Part shown: positions 1-8,050 of the stretch, piece by piece
Layout of the letters: every line of letters starts with the position of its first letter
Numbering within the stretch: position 1 is the first letter of the stretch
Origin: Actinomycetes bacterium
GTDB taxonomy: Bacteria; Actinomycetota; Acidimicrobiia; Acidimicrobiales; Acidimicrobiaceae
NCBI GenBank assembly: GCA_021799035.1
Contig: JAJZBG010000008.1
Location: 1 to 64,000, forward strand
DNA: 64,000 nt
Direction of reading: 5' to 3'
The notes under the pieces: model-generated
The model's input: only the letters and a program-made list of their open reading frames with translations
Told to the model about the DNA's origin: nothing
Databases searched by the model: none
Position numbers and translations under genes: made by a program

Positions 1-326
1 GCTCGATGGCCCAGGTGCGCTTGGCAGCTCAGATAGTGGGAATCGTGCCGACGCCAGATGGCCACGGCTACTGGATGGTCGGAGCTGACGGCGGGGTGTT
101 CACCTTCGGAGACGCCGGCTTCTACGGTTCGATGGCCCAGGTGCGCTTGGCAGCTCAGATAGTAGGCATAGTGCCAAGTCCCGACGGTCTTGGGTACTGG
201 TTGCTAGGCGCTGACGGTGGCGTGTTCACCTTCGGTGATGCCCACTTCTACGGCTCGATGCACCAGTATCGTCACACGGCGGCCATAACCTGTATGGCAA
301 GAGTAGGTTTTGCTAGCGCATCTTAG
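1..326 (+). CDS. C-terminal end of a GADGGVFTFGDA-repeat protein (5' truncated)
   Basis: The frame is open from the window edge, so the true start lies outside; about 108 codons are visible. The protein consists of tandem 42-residue units with a GIVP-PDG-GYW segment followed by GADGGVFTFGDA and FYGSM, and it ends in a short non-repeat tail (GFASAS). Repeats of this kind are common in large surface or secreted proteins of acidimicrobial actinobacteria and look beta-propeller-like; the function is unknown and the fold is inference. Two units are almost identical at DNA level, which suggests recent duplication or gene conversion. A strong hairpin follows the stop codon. Confidence 0.75.
   Translation, partial: SMAQVRLAAQIVGIVPTPDGHGYWMVGADGGVFTFGDAGFYGSMAQVRLAAQIVGIVPSPDGLGYWLLGADGGVFTFGDAHFYGSMHQYRHTAAITCMARVGFASAS
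6..257 (+). repeat. Two tandem 126-bp coding repeat units
   Basis: Unit one runs from 6 to 131 and unit two from 132 to 257; a third diverging unit begins at 258. The first 40 or so bases of both units are nearly identical. The period is exactly 42 codons, so copy number can change without loss of frame. Confidence 0.85.
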
Positions 327-336
327 TCTTGCATGA

Positions 337-369
337 GACTGCGCACCTTGGCATACGAGGTGCGCAGTC
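337..369. terminator. Bidirectional hairpin between convergent genes
   Basis: A perfect 12-bp stem (GACTGCGCACCT at 337-348 with its complement at 358-369) encloses a 9-nt loop. It lies between the stop of the + strand repeat protein (326) and the stop of the - strand methyltransferase (390). No long U-tract follows on either strand, so it would be a stem-only terminator, as is often seen in actinobacteria. Confidence 0.75.
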
Positions 370-389
370 ATTGTATCCAAAGCTCAGTT

Positions 390-1280
390 TCAGAACCTTT
401 TCTGCGTAATTGCCGCTTTTCGAGTGAAAAGTCTCTGAAACCTTCCGATTCCACTTGTTCTCTTGCGGATTGCAATTCCAAAAGATGTGATGGCGAATCC
501 GTCGTGCTCAAGTCGAAGATGGGCGCCTGACCAGGGCGGGCGGTCGATATGGCGATCAAATTCGGTTACGCCTAGTGTGAAGTCCAGCTTCATTGATCCG
601 CCCACTTTTCGCAGAAGTCTAGCCAGCCTCTGGAGGTCTTTTCTTCGAAAAAGCACCGTAGGGCCGCTAGAAATAGTGTTTGAGTTGGAACTGACGTTGA
701 ATTCGGTTGTGTGGGCTGCTATTCCCCCGGGGCGAAGGCAGTCCATCTGGTTCAGCACAAAGCGGATGCCTTCCTCGATCGTTCCGAGGTGTTCGAAAGC
801 GCATGAAGACCAGGTGAAGTCAAAGTCTCTTAGTTCACCAGGGATATTACGCATGTCCGCAGTCCTGTAGCACACAAGTTCGTCAAAAAGCTGCTGGCTG
901 CAAAGGCCGTGTTCGTTCAGGTGATTGGCCTCTCCAGCGAACTGATTCGATTCACTCCAACCTGATGTCCTAGCGGCGTCGGCAGACTGGTCAGTCGCCA
1001 CGATTTGGCAGCCAAGCGACGCAAAGAGTGGAACTAGCGGTTCTTTCCCGACTCCGAATCCCAATCCACGCATTCCTGGTTTGAGCATTTCATGGCGGGC
1101 AAGAGTGTTCGCAATGAAAGCCCACTCCCATATCTTTCGATGAACTGGTAGATCCATTCCAATCCCCGCCTCATCCCAGTAGGGGCGCATCAACTCTGCC
1201 CAGCGCCTGAGGTCTGGCGAGAAAAGCGACTCATAGGAGCACGGTTGTGAAACTGTGAGATATCTGCCTGTCGAGCCCAC
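390..1280 (-). CDS. Probable class I SAM-dependent methyltransferase
   Basis: A 296-residue protein starting at GTG with an AAGGA ribosome-binding site 5 nt upstream. Around residue 75 it has a glycine-rich motif I (GLGFGVGKE) followed by an acidic turn ending beta-2 (IVATDQS), then FDFTWSSCAFEHLG and a CLRPGG segment. These are the order and spacing of the SAM-binding Rossmann fold of class I methyltransferases. The acceptor substrate cannot be read from the sequence. The N-terminal 60 residues are rich in aromatic residues and may form a substrate cap (inference). It stands alone between two - strand neighbours. Confidence 0.7.
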   Translation of the reverse strand: MGSTGRYLTVSQPCSYESLFSPDLRRWAELMRPYWDEAGIGMDLPVHRKIWEWAFIANTLARHEMLKPGMRGLGFGVGKEPLVPLFASLGCQIVATDQSADAARTSGWSESNQFAGEANHLNEHGLCSQQLFDELVCYRTADMRNIPGELRDFDFTWSSCAFEHLGTIEEGIRFVLNQMDCLRPGGIAAHTTEFNVSSNSNTISSGPTVLFRRKDLQRLARLLRKVGGSMKLDFTLGVTEFDRHIDRPPWSGAHLRLEHDGFAITSFGIAIRKRTSGIGRFQRLFTRKAAITQKRF

Positions 1281-1408
1281 TATCTTCCTTCAGTTTTCCA
1301 GATCGGCAAATTGTATCAGTTCAGGGACAGATTTTCAGAGGCAAGCCGGTCCATGATGCAGCTGACAGTGCCCTGAAAGATGGTCGTCAAAGAGTGGATA
1401 TGGCGATG

Positions 1409-3412
1409 TCATCTCCCTCTTCTTCGTTTCTGACCCTTGCGAGAGTGGCTGGCGACCCGAAACCTTGCTTTTGCCACGATGAGGTCGGTTCGCTTCGAGA
1501 GAGCAGTCGTCAGAGGCAGATCGAGCTGATTGTGCAAAATTCTATACCTGAACCGGTCTGGAATTGCCACAGGTATTAGAACCACGATCTGACCCTGGAT
1601 GGTTCTTCTCAGCTCGTCTATGAAGCTGACGATTGGCTCGACTACGGATGCGTATTCGCTTCTTATAATCTCAAGGCGAACGCCGGGGTTCCACTGCTGC
1701 CATTTGGTTGCCAGATCCTCATCGTTGGCATTCTCATCGGGAGCCACGTTCATCACGTATACCGCAATCACTTCTTGTCCAAGCGATAGGGCTTCCTCTA
1801 TGGCAAACTGAGTCAGCTTGGAGATCTGAGCTATCGGTATTATGACGGTGGTTTGCCGGGGTTCGGGGGGAGCGGGGATGGAGTCGATGGCGAGTACCTT
1901 TCCGGCACGGAGATAGTAGGTTTCGATCCTGAGAAAAAGGAGGATCAGGCCGGGAACTGCCACAAGCACCAGCCAGGCACCTTCGGCAAATTTGGCAAAG
2001 ATGAATACGGCTGTAGAGATGGCAGTTGCCAGCGCACCTAGTCCATTCACCATGATTCTTCGGCGCCAGCCCTGCTTTCTCAGTCTCCTCCAGTAGACCA
2101 CAAGTCCGGTTTGGGAGAGAGTGAACCCGACGAACACGCCTATTGCGAACAACGGGATGAGTTCGTTGGTGCTTCCATCGACCCCGATCAGAAGCGCAGC
2201 AGCTGCAACTGCCAGGGCCAAGATGCCTGAGTTATGCACCTGGCGCTCGCCCCGGAGCGAAAATCTGTGGGGCAGGAAATTGTCTTTTGCCAAGATGCTT
2301 GTGAGCACCGGTAGACCCCCGAACGATGTGTTTGCTGCTAAAGCAAGGACTGTGGTGATCGTGATCGAGAGAGCGTAGTAGGGCCATCCGTGACCAATTG
2401 CAATTGCGATGATCTGACTGAGCACAGTTGTATGGCTGCTTGGAGCGATATTCCAACGTTGCGCCAAGAATGCCAATCCGAGTAGAAGAGATCCGAGCAG
2501 AATTCCCAGCAGCAGTTCTGTTTTCTTAGCGGTTCGCGCGCGAGGTTCCCGGAATTGAGGTGTACCGCTTGCGATCGCCTCGACTCCCGTTAGGGCGCTG
2601 CATCCCGCAGAAAAGGCTTTAAGGATTAGCAGTACACCTATTGCCTCCTGGGGGCTCGCCACAGGGGCTTGATATAAAGTTGTGTTGCTGATCGCCAGCG
2701 GGTGGGCCACGCCTATAAATACCACCGTAACAAGGCCAATGATGAAGATCAGTGTCGGAAGCAGAAAGGCACGTGCCGTCTCTCCAAGGCCCCTCAGGTT
2801 CATCAATGTGATGATTCCTAGAATCACAAGGCACAGCTGCACCGTATATGGTCCCAGAGCAGGATAAGCCGATATCAGTGAGGCCACTCCCGCGGAGATC
2901 GAGACGGCAACCGTCAGGGTGTAGTCGACTATCAAAGAAGCAGCTGCTACGAGGCTTGCATTTCTGCCTAACTGTGATTTTGAGACGGCATATGCGCCGC
3001 CCCCACCCGGAAATGCCTCTATCACTTGTCGATATGAAACGACGAGGACAGCGAGAAGCACGACTATCACAATTGTGACCGGCATCAGAAAATGAAGCGC
3101 ACCAGTTCCCGCTTCTGCAAGAATTACCAGCAATGCTTGGGGCCCATATGCTACAGAAGTCAAAGCGTCAAGCGACAGTGCTGATAGGCCTTCTACCGAA
3201 TTTATCTGCTCTTTCGAAGATTCTGATGATTTGAGCGGTTTGCCGGTGAGCAGACGCACGACTTTGCGTGCCTTGCCAACCTGCCGCTGAAGTCGGGCCG
3301 GCCTTCTACGTATGTCTGGTCTGGACGCTTCTTTGAGGGCGCTGCGCTGGTGGTTCGACATAGCTCCATCTGGGATAGCCGTTCTCGCGGCAGATCCAAT
3401 AGGACACAGCAT
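1409..3412 (-). CDS. kimA: KimA-like APC-superfamily potassium transporter
   Basis: A 667-residue membrane protein with about 12 predicted transmembrane segments. It matches Bacillus KimA (YdaO) throughout as I recall that sequence: SVAYGPQALL in TM1, SYRQVIEAFPGGGGAY, VDYTLTVAVSISAG, FSAGCSALTGVEAI and LAANTSFGGLP, followed by a cytoplasmic C-terminal domain of about 170 residues. KimA is a proton/potassium symporter of the APC superfamily inhibited by c-di-AMP in Bacillus; regulation here is inference. Annotators may simply call it an amino acid permease. The ATG at 3412 has no Shine-Dalgarno sequence but sits 6 nt after a TAACTT -10 element, supporting a leaderless start; an internal ATG at 3361 is the alternative. 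Confidence 0.8.
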   Translation of the reverse strand: MLCPIGSAARTAIPDGAMSNHQRSALKEASRPDIRRRPARLQRQVGKARKVVRLLTGKPLKSSESSKEQINSVEGLSALSLDALTSVAYGPQALLVILAEAGTGALHFLMPVTIVIVVLLAVLVVSYRQVIEAFPGGGGAYAVSKSQLGRNASLVAAASLIVDYTLTVAVSISAGVASLISAYPALGPYTVQLCLVILGIITLMNLRGLGETARAFLLPTLIFIIGLVTVVFIGVAHPLAISNTTLYQAPVASPQEAIGVLLILKAFSAGCSALTGVEAIASGTPQFREPRARTAKKTELLLGILLGSLLLGLAFLAQRWNIAPSSHTTVLSQIIAIAIGHGWPYYALSITITTVLALAANTSFGGLPVLTSILAKDNFLPHRFSLRGERQVHNSGILALAVAAAALLIGVDGSTNELIPLFAIGVFVGFTLSQTGLVVYWRRLRKQGWRRRIMVNGLGALATAISTAVFIFAKFAEGAWLVLVAVPGLILLFLRIETYYLRAGKVLAIDSIPAPPEPRQTTVIIPIAQISKLTQFAIEEALSLGQEVIAVYVMNVAPDENANDEDLATKWQQWNPGVRLEIIRSEYASVVEPIVSFIDELRRTIQGQIVVLIPVAIPDRFRYRILHNQLDLPLTTALSKRTDLIVAKARFRVASHSRKGQKRRRGR

Positions 3413-3418
3413 TTATCC

Positions 3419-3424
3419 AAGTTA
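3419..3424 (-). promoter_or_regulatory. -10 element of a probable leaderless kimA transcript
   Basis: TAACTT (TANNNT type) ends 6 nt before the ATG at 3412, which puts the transcription start on the start codon. No Shine-Dalgarno sequence is present. A clear -35 element is not visible. Confidence 0.45.
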
Positions 3425-3638
3425 TTCAACTCATTTTCTATCACGTGGCATGAGTCACGTGAGGTCGGCAGCTTGCAGCAATGGTGGTGTGTCTGTCTTG
3501 TCGATGAGGCTGAGTAATTTTCCATCCAGCGAATCGGGAATTGCGAAGGTCTGTTTTGGTGTTAACCTTTACGTTCACGTAAACTAATGATAGTTCAACG
3601 AGGTTCTTATATGAGGCTTCTCTTTCGGAGGCTTGTCA

Positions 3639-5423
3639 ATGACAAGTGACTTGACGGTAGAAAAGGCGGTTGTTTCGGCACGCAAGAAGCATCGCATCGA
3701 ATACAAGTGGATTGCTCTTTCCAATACCACCCTTGCGGTGTTGTTGGCCACTATCAACTCCTCGATCATGCTGATAGCTTTGCCGGACATCTTTCGCGGA
3801 ATAAACATGAATCCGTTGATTCCTAGTAATACCGGCTACCTGCTTTGGCTGATGATGGGATTCATGGTGGTGACGGCAGTTCTGGTGGTTAGTTTTGGCC
3901 GGATAGGCGACATATTTGGAAGGGTAAGGGTCTTCAATCTTGGCTTTGTGATATTTTCAGTATTCTCGATACTTCTTTCAGTGACATGGATGAAAGGCAC
4001 TTCGGGGGCAGTCTGGCTGATTGCGATGCGGATACTTCAAGGAATTGGCGGAGCATTCCTTTTTGCCAACTCATCCGCAATCCTCACCGACGCATTTCCT
4101 AAAGACGAACGAGGCTTGGCACTTGGGATAAACAACGTGGCCGCAATTGCCGGATCTTTCTTGGGGTTGGTTCTTGGGGGCCTTCTCGGACCCATCGATT
4201 GGCATCTCGTTTTCGTAGTCTCTGTTCCGTTTGGTGTTGCGGGGACAGTCTGGTCATATCTGAAGCTTGAGGAGCACGGTGTTCGGACACCCTCGCGAAT
4301 TGATTGGTGGGGCAATCTCACCTTTGCGGTCGGTCTCATAGCGGTTCTGGTTGGAATCACTTATGGCATAATGCCCTACGGACACTCCAACATGGGGTGG
4401 AATAGTCCGTCAGTTCTCTTGCTGCTAGGGCTTGGCGTGGCTATACTTGCGGCTTTCTTGGTCATCGAGACTAAGGTCCCGGATCCTATGTTTAAGCTGT
4501 CACTCTTCAGGATTCGAGCCTTTGCGGGAGGGAATATTGCCAGCCTTCTCGCTTCCCTTGGTCGAGGTGGAATGATGTTCATCTTGATCATTTGGCTTCA
4601 GGGAATCTGGCTTCCTTTGCACGGATATTCCTTTCAGGTCACGCCGCTCTGGGCGGGCATTTATATGCTGCCTCTGACGGTTGGTTTTCTGGTTGCGGGT
4701 CCGGTCTCTGGGATATTGTCTGACCGTTTCGGGGCAAGGCCGTTTGCAACGGGCGGGATGGTGTTTGCGGCTTTAAGCTTCCTACTTTTCACTATCTTGC
4801 CGATTGACTTCTCTTACGTCTGGTTTGCGCTGCTTCTGCTTCTCAATGGGATCGCAATGGGAATGTTTGCGTCGCCAAATCGAGCTGGAATCATGAATAG
4901 CCTTCCTCCCGACCAGAGAGGTGCAGGTGCAGGAATGGTTTCAACTTTTCAGAACTCTGCGATGGTGCTTTCAATTGGCGTGTTCTTTACGCTGATAATC
5001 ACTGGTCTTTCAGCCAGCTTGCCGGGTGCGTTCTTTGCAGGTTTGACGAGGCAAGGAGTGCCTGCGGCCTCCGCGAGCGTCATTTCGCACCTGCCTCCGA
5101 CGGCTACGTTGTTTTCAGCCTTGCTAGGATACAACCCTGTAAAATCACTTCTTGGACCCACTCTTGTGCATCTGCCTGCTGCAAAGGCAGCTTATCTGAC
5201 TGGCCGGGAGTTCTTTCCGAAGTTGATTGCCTCATCGTTCAGAAAAGGACTTGACGAAGCGTTCTATTTTGCGTTCATTGCTACAGTGATAGCAGCGGTG
5301 GCATCTGCGCTTCGCGGTGGCAAGTACCACCATGAAGATGGGGAGGCACTTGACCCGGCTGTGCAAGCACTCGCGGGACAAGGCCTTTCTGTGGAGTCCA
5401 AGCTTGTCAGCGATGCTAAATAG
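3639..5423 (+). CDS. MFS drug/solute transporter, DHA2 (EmrB/QacA) type
   Basis: A 594-residue protein with about 14 hydrophobic segments. It carries the MFS motif A variant GRIGDIFGRVRVF in the loop between TM2 and TM3, the antiporter motif in TM5 (AGSFLGLVLGG) and a second-half loop GILSDRFGARP, typical of proton-coupled DHA2 exporters. ATG 3639 is chosen because GGAGG lies 7 nt upstream; a TTG at 3633 would be too close to it. A MerR regulator follows 81 nt downstream. The nearby aromatic catabolism genes suggest export or uptake of an aromatic acid or antimicrobial, but the substrate is unknown. Confidence 0.85.
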   Translation: MTSDLTVEKAVVSARKKHRIEYKWIALSNTTLAVLLATINSSIMLIALPDIFRGINMNPLIPSNTGYLLWLMMGFMVVTAVLVVSFGRIGDIFGRVRVFNLGFVIFSVFSILLSVTWMKGTSGAVWLIAMRILQGIGGAFLFANSSAILTDAFPKDERGLALGINNVAAIAGSFLGLVLGGLLGPIDWHLVFVVSVPFGVAGTVWSYLKLEEHGVRTPSRIDWWGNLTFAVGLIAVLVGITYGIMPYGHSNMGWNSPSVLLLLGLGVAILAAFLVIETKVPDPMFKLSLFRIRAFAGGNIASLLASLGRGGMMFILIIWLQGIWLPLHGYSFQVTPLWAGIYMLPLTVGFLVAGPVSGILSDRFGARPFATGGMVFAALSFLLFTILPIDFSYVWFALLLLLNGIAMGMFASPNRAGIMNSLPPDQRGAGAGMVSTFQNSAMVLSIGVFFTLIITGLSASLPGAFFAGLTRQGVPAASASVISHLPPTATLFSALLGYNPVKSLLGPTLVHLPAAKAAYLTGREFFPKLIASSFRKGLDEAFYFAFIATVIAAVASALRGGKYHHEDGEALDPAVQALAGQGLSVESKLVSDAK

Positions 5424-5504
5424 TCGCAATCCACGGACAAAAAGCGTGCCACCCGATATGGTTTTGTGCAGAGCAATTTTCGACGTGGAAAGTGACGGAG
5501 GAGG

Positions 5505-5963
5505 ATGAGCGGTAGGGTGACAGAAATGAGCCCATCCAAGGTGGACGCGCCTCTTGTCCGGATAGGAGTCGTCGCCGAGCAAATTGGAATATCTGAACGC
5601 ACCGTTCGCTATTACGAGGAGTACGGGCTGGTTTCGCCCAGTGCATACTCGCGGGGCGGGGCGCGCCTGTACGACGAGAAAGCGATAAGTCGCGTAAGTA
5701 GAATACGTACGCTCCAGTCACTCATGGGTTTCAACCTCGAAGAGATCAAAGATATCCTAAAGGCTGAGGACCATCTCGAGAATATCCGAACGGCGTACAG
5801 AAAGGCGTCCAAGCCCAAGAAAGAGCTTCTCGAAGCAGCCATGAACATATTGCAAGACCTTCAAGCCAAGGTAAACGAGAAGCAGAGTCGTTTGCAGGAG
5901 TTTCAGGACGATTTGCAGTCGAGATTGGAAAGGATCAAAGCCCTCATCAGTGACCAGCAATAG
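5505..5963 (+). CDS. MerR-family transcriptional regulator
   Basis: A 152-residue protein. Residues about 22-90 form the MerR winged-helix DNA-binding domain (GISERTVRYYEEYGLVSP, then the wing with ARLYDEKAIS and a MGFNLEEIKDIL segment). Residues 95-150 form a long coiled coil (dimerisation helix). There is no cysteine, so it is not a metal- or redox-sensing member; a short C-terminal effector domain is possible. GGAGGAGG directly precedes ATG 5505; a second ATG at 5526 also has an AGGGTGA site, so the start is uncertain. It probably controls the upstream MFS transporter or the neighbouring hydrolase (inference from position). Confidence 0.8.
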   Translation: MSGRVTEMSPSKVDAPLVRIGVVAEQIGISERTVRYYEEYGLVSPSAYSRGGARLYDEKAISRVSRIRTLQSLMGFNLEEIKDILKAEDHLENIRTAYRKASKPKKELLEAAMNILQDLQAKVNEKQSRLQEFQDDLQSRLERIKALISDQQ

Positions 5964-6115
5964 GGTGACGGGTTTTCGAGTTTCAGAAACACCTGATACC
6001 TCCGGCTCGGCTAGCTTGTTTTCAAAAGCGGTTTGTGAGTTCGTGAACGGTACGACTTGCGGTTGAGCGATTTTCGAGTTCCGTCGAGTCGTGCCTGTGT
6101 TCGTTGGGGGTCGTG

Positions 6116-6916
6116 ATGGGCTGGTTGGATGTAAATGGCGTGAGCATCAACTTTCGAATCGAGGGGAAGGCTGACGGTCCGCTCGTGATTTTGCTCCACG
6201 AGATAGGTGGCAGCATTGAGAGCTTCAGCCCCGTTGTTCCTTTCTTATCCTCGCACTTCAGGGTACTATCATTCGATCAAAGGGGCTCTGGACTTTCGGA
6301 GAAGGTTCGCTCCTCGTTCGGCATCGATGATCTTGTCGATGACATAAACAGTCTCATCGAGGAGATCTCGGTAGTGACGTCAGTCTGCAATTTCGTTACA
6401 GTTGCAGCCGCAGGTCTGCAGGCTCTTCGATTCTATGAACGGTATCCAGACAGAGTTGCGTCTATTACTCTGTGCAATCCAGCCTTAGGAGTTGATTCGG
6501 CAAGAGCTACCGCGTTGCTAGAGAGAGCTGATTTTGCCGAGCGAAATGGCATGAGGGCAGGGCTTGAGACAACGCTGGACAAGTCTTACCAGCTGGAGTT
6601 GAGAGACGACGTAATCTTTCCAGAAGTCAGGGGGAGATATCTCGCTAACGATCCTTACGGATTTGCAGAGTCGAATCGCGTGCTTGCTAGGACTGATCTT
6701 CGCCACCTCTTGCCTGACGTCGCGTGCCCGGTGATGGTTGTGGCAGGACGCTACGACCAGGTGAGGCCACATAAAGGTAGCGAGGACGTTGCGCAGCAGA
6801 TTCCTGGGGCTCGTTTTGAGCTGGTCGACGGTGGGCATTTCCTTCCGTCTACTGCAGGCAAAGCTCTTGGCGGTCTGATTGTGGATTTTGTCGGCTCCGT
6901 CAATGAAGATCGCTAA
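6116..6916 (+). CDS. Alpha/beta-hydrolase-fold protein lacking the nucleophile serine
   Basis: A 266-residue protein with the alpha/beta-hydrolase landmarks: LLHEIGG (oxyanion region), FDQRGSGLSE, a late acid strand VMVVAGRYDQV and the histidine motif DGGHFLP. The nucleophile elbow, normally G-x-S-x-G, reads VAAAG here (GTT GCA GCC GCA GGT near 6410), so the catalytic serine is replaced by alanine. It may be a non-hydrolytic member or use another mechanism. ATG 6116 has a GGGGG box 5 nt upstream; GTG 6113 and TTG 6104 are alternatives. It lies beside the MerR gene and converges on the decarboxylase-like gene, with a strong hairpin between. Confidence 0.8.
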   Translation: MGWLDVNGVSINFRIEGKADGPLVILLHEIGGSIESFSPVVPFLSSHFRVLSFDQRGSGLSEKVRSSFGIDDLVDDINSLIEEISVVTSVCNFVTVAAAGLQALRFYERYPDRVASITLCNPALGVDSARATALLERADFAERNGMRAGLETTLDKSYQLELRDDVIFPEVRGRYLANDPYGFAESNRVLARTDLRHLLPDVACPVMVVAGRYDQVRPHKGSEDVAQQIPGARFELVDGGHFLPSTAGKALGGLIVDFVGSVNEDR

Positions 6917-6918
6917 AT

Positions 6919-6953
6919 GCAGAAATGCCATGGGTAGACCATGGCATTTCTGC
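6919..6953. terminator. Perfect bidirectional hairpin terminator
   Basis: A perfect 15-bp stem (GCAGAAATGCCATGG at 6919-6933 and its complement at 6939-6953) with a 5-nt loop sits between the convergent stops at 6916 and 6973. No U-tract follows. Confidence 0.8.
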
Positions 6954-6972
6954 GAGTCTCGTCTAACGGCTG

Positions 6973-7956
6973 CTACAAACCGTAGGTCGGAACGAAGAGA
7001 TCGTCGACCGGAACGGGCTCTGCAATCAAGTCCTGGTCAACAAGGTAGGTCACCAGGGCTTCGAGGGTAGGTCTATTCTTTTCAAGTCCGTAAGGCCAAG
7101 GGTCCCCGTCGAAGACATCGTAGATCTCATCGATGTCACGCATGAGCCAAGGAGTCATATACTTGAGCGCTCGCAGGTTGTACATCTTTTTCAGGGCAAT
7201 CTTCTTCGATTCAACGAAAGCGTTGTAAAGGCTTGTAGCTACAAATGGATATCGCTCGTAGACCTCTTTCTTGATGGCAATGAGGTGCATTATCGGATAG
7301 ATGCCAGTCCGCTTGAAGTACTCCTTTTCGAGTTCCACATAATCGGGAAAGAGTCGGTCAACCTTGGGGTTGGTTCGGATCGACTCAGGGAGGCTCGTGC
7401 CGATCGTGCCGTCGATGGAGCCTTCGTCGATTAGTTCGCTGAGTGATTTTCCGGAGTTATTGACCTCTATGTCGGCAGGCTTGAGGAGGGGGAGTATCGT
7501 GGGGCTGCCATGGCTTCCAACGGTGTTGACAGCGCCCTCCACCCATTTAATGCTCTTAATGTCGACGCCACACTCGTGCTGGAGATATCCGCGAATGAAT
7601 ATGGCTGCGGTGATCGTGTAAAGCGGAACTCCGATCCTCCGTCCCTCGAGATCTTTGGGTGACTTGATTCCACGGTCAGTCCGTATCGAGATGAAGCCAG
7701 TCCGAAATGCCCGGGACGGAAAGATTGGTATTGCGACAAAAGGGCACTCTTTGCGGGCGAAGCGCTGAATAAACTCCGAGCTGGAATACTCCGATACATC
7801 GAATTCCAGTCCGCCTGACATGCGGTCGAAGATGACTCTAGGCTCGTCGAAGTGCATGAAATTGAGTTCGATGCCATCCGGCTGAACCTCGCCGGTGTAG
7901 AGAGGCTGCATCCTGTCATAAAGTGCTGAGGCAAACGAAAGTTTGAGCTTCGCCAT
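6973..7956 (-). CDS. 4,5-dihydroxyphthalate decarboxylase-like protein
   Basis: A 327-residue protein resembling the 4,5-dihydroxyphthalate decarboxylase (Pht5) family, which has the fold of periplasmic binding proteins but acts in the cytoplasm; no signal peptide is present. Visible family-like segments are LSFASALYDRMQPLYTGEV at the N-terminus, FDVSEYSSSEFI, PIFPSRAFRTGFI, LEGRRIGVPLYTITAA and a C-terminal WPYGLEKNRP. Known members decarboxylate dihydroxyphthalate to protocatechuate; the substrate here is not certain. ATG 7956 is chosen because GGGGG lies 6 nt upstream. It is followed upstream by the FAH and bicupin genes on the same strand, so a role in aromatic carboxylate breakdown is likely. 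Confidence 0.7.
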   Translation of the reverse strand: MAKLKLSFASALYDRMQPLYTGEVQPDGIELNFMHFDEPRVIFDRMSGGLEFDVSEYSSSEFIQRFARKECPFVAIPIFPSRAFRTGFISIRTDRGIKSPKDLEGRRIGVPLYTITAAIFIRGYLQHECGVDIKSIKWVEGAVNTVGSHGSPTILPLLKPADIEVNNSGKSLSELIDEGSIDGTIGTSLPESIRTNPKVDRLFPDYVELEKEYFKRTGIYPIMHLIAIKKEVYERYPFVATSLYNAFVESKKIALKKMYNLRALKYMTPWLMRDIDEIYDVFDGDPWPYGLEKNRPTLEALVTYLVDQDLIAEPVPVDDLFVPTYGL

Positions 7957-8050
7957 TTGTGTCCCCCTGTAGGTCAATATTCCAAGTTACATTAGTGGTG
8001 AGTTCGGTCCCTGCAAAAACAGATGCGCGATAGAGTAAGAGTACCACTAG

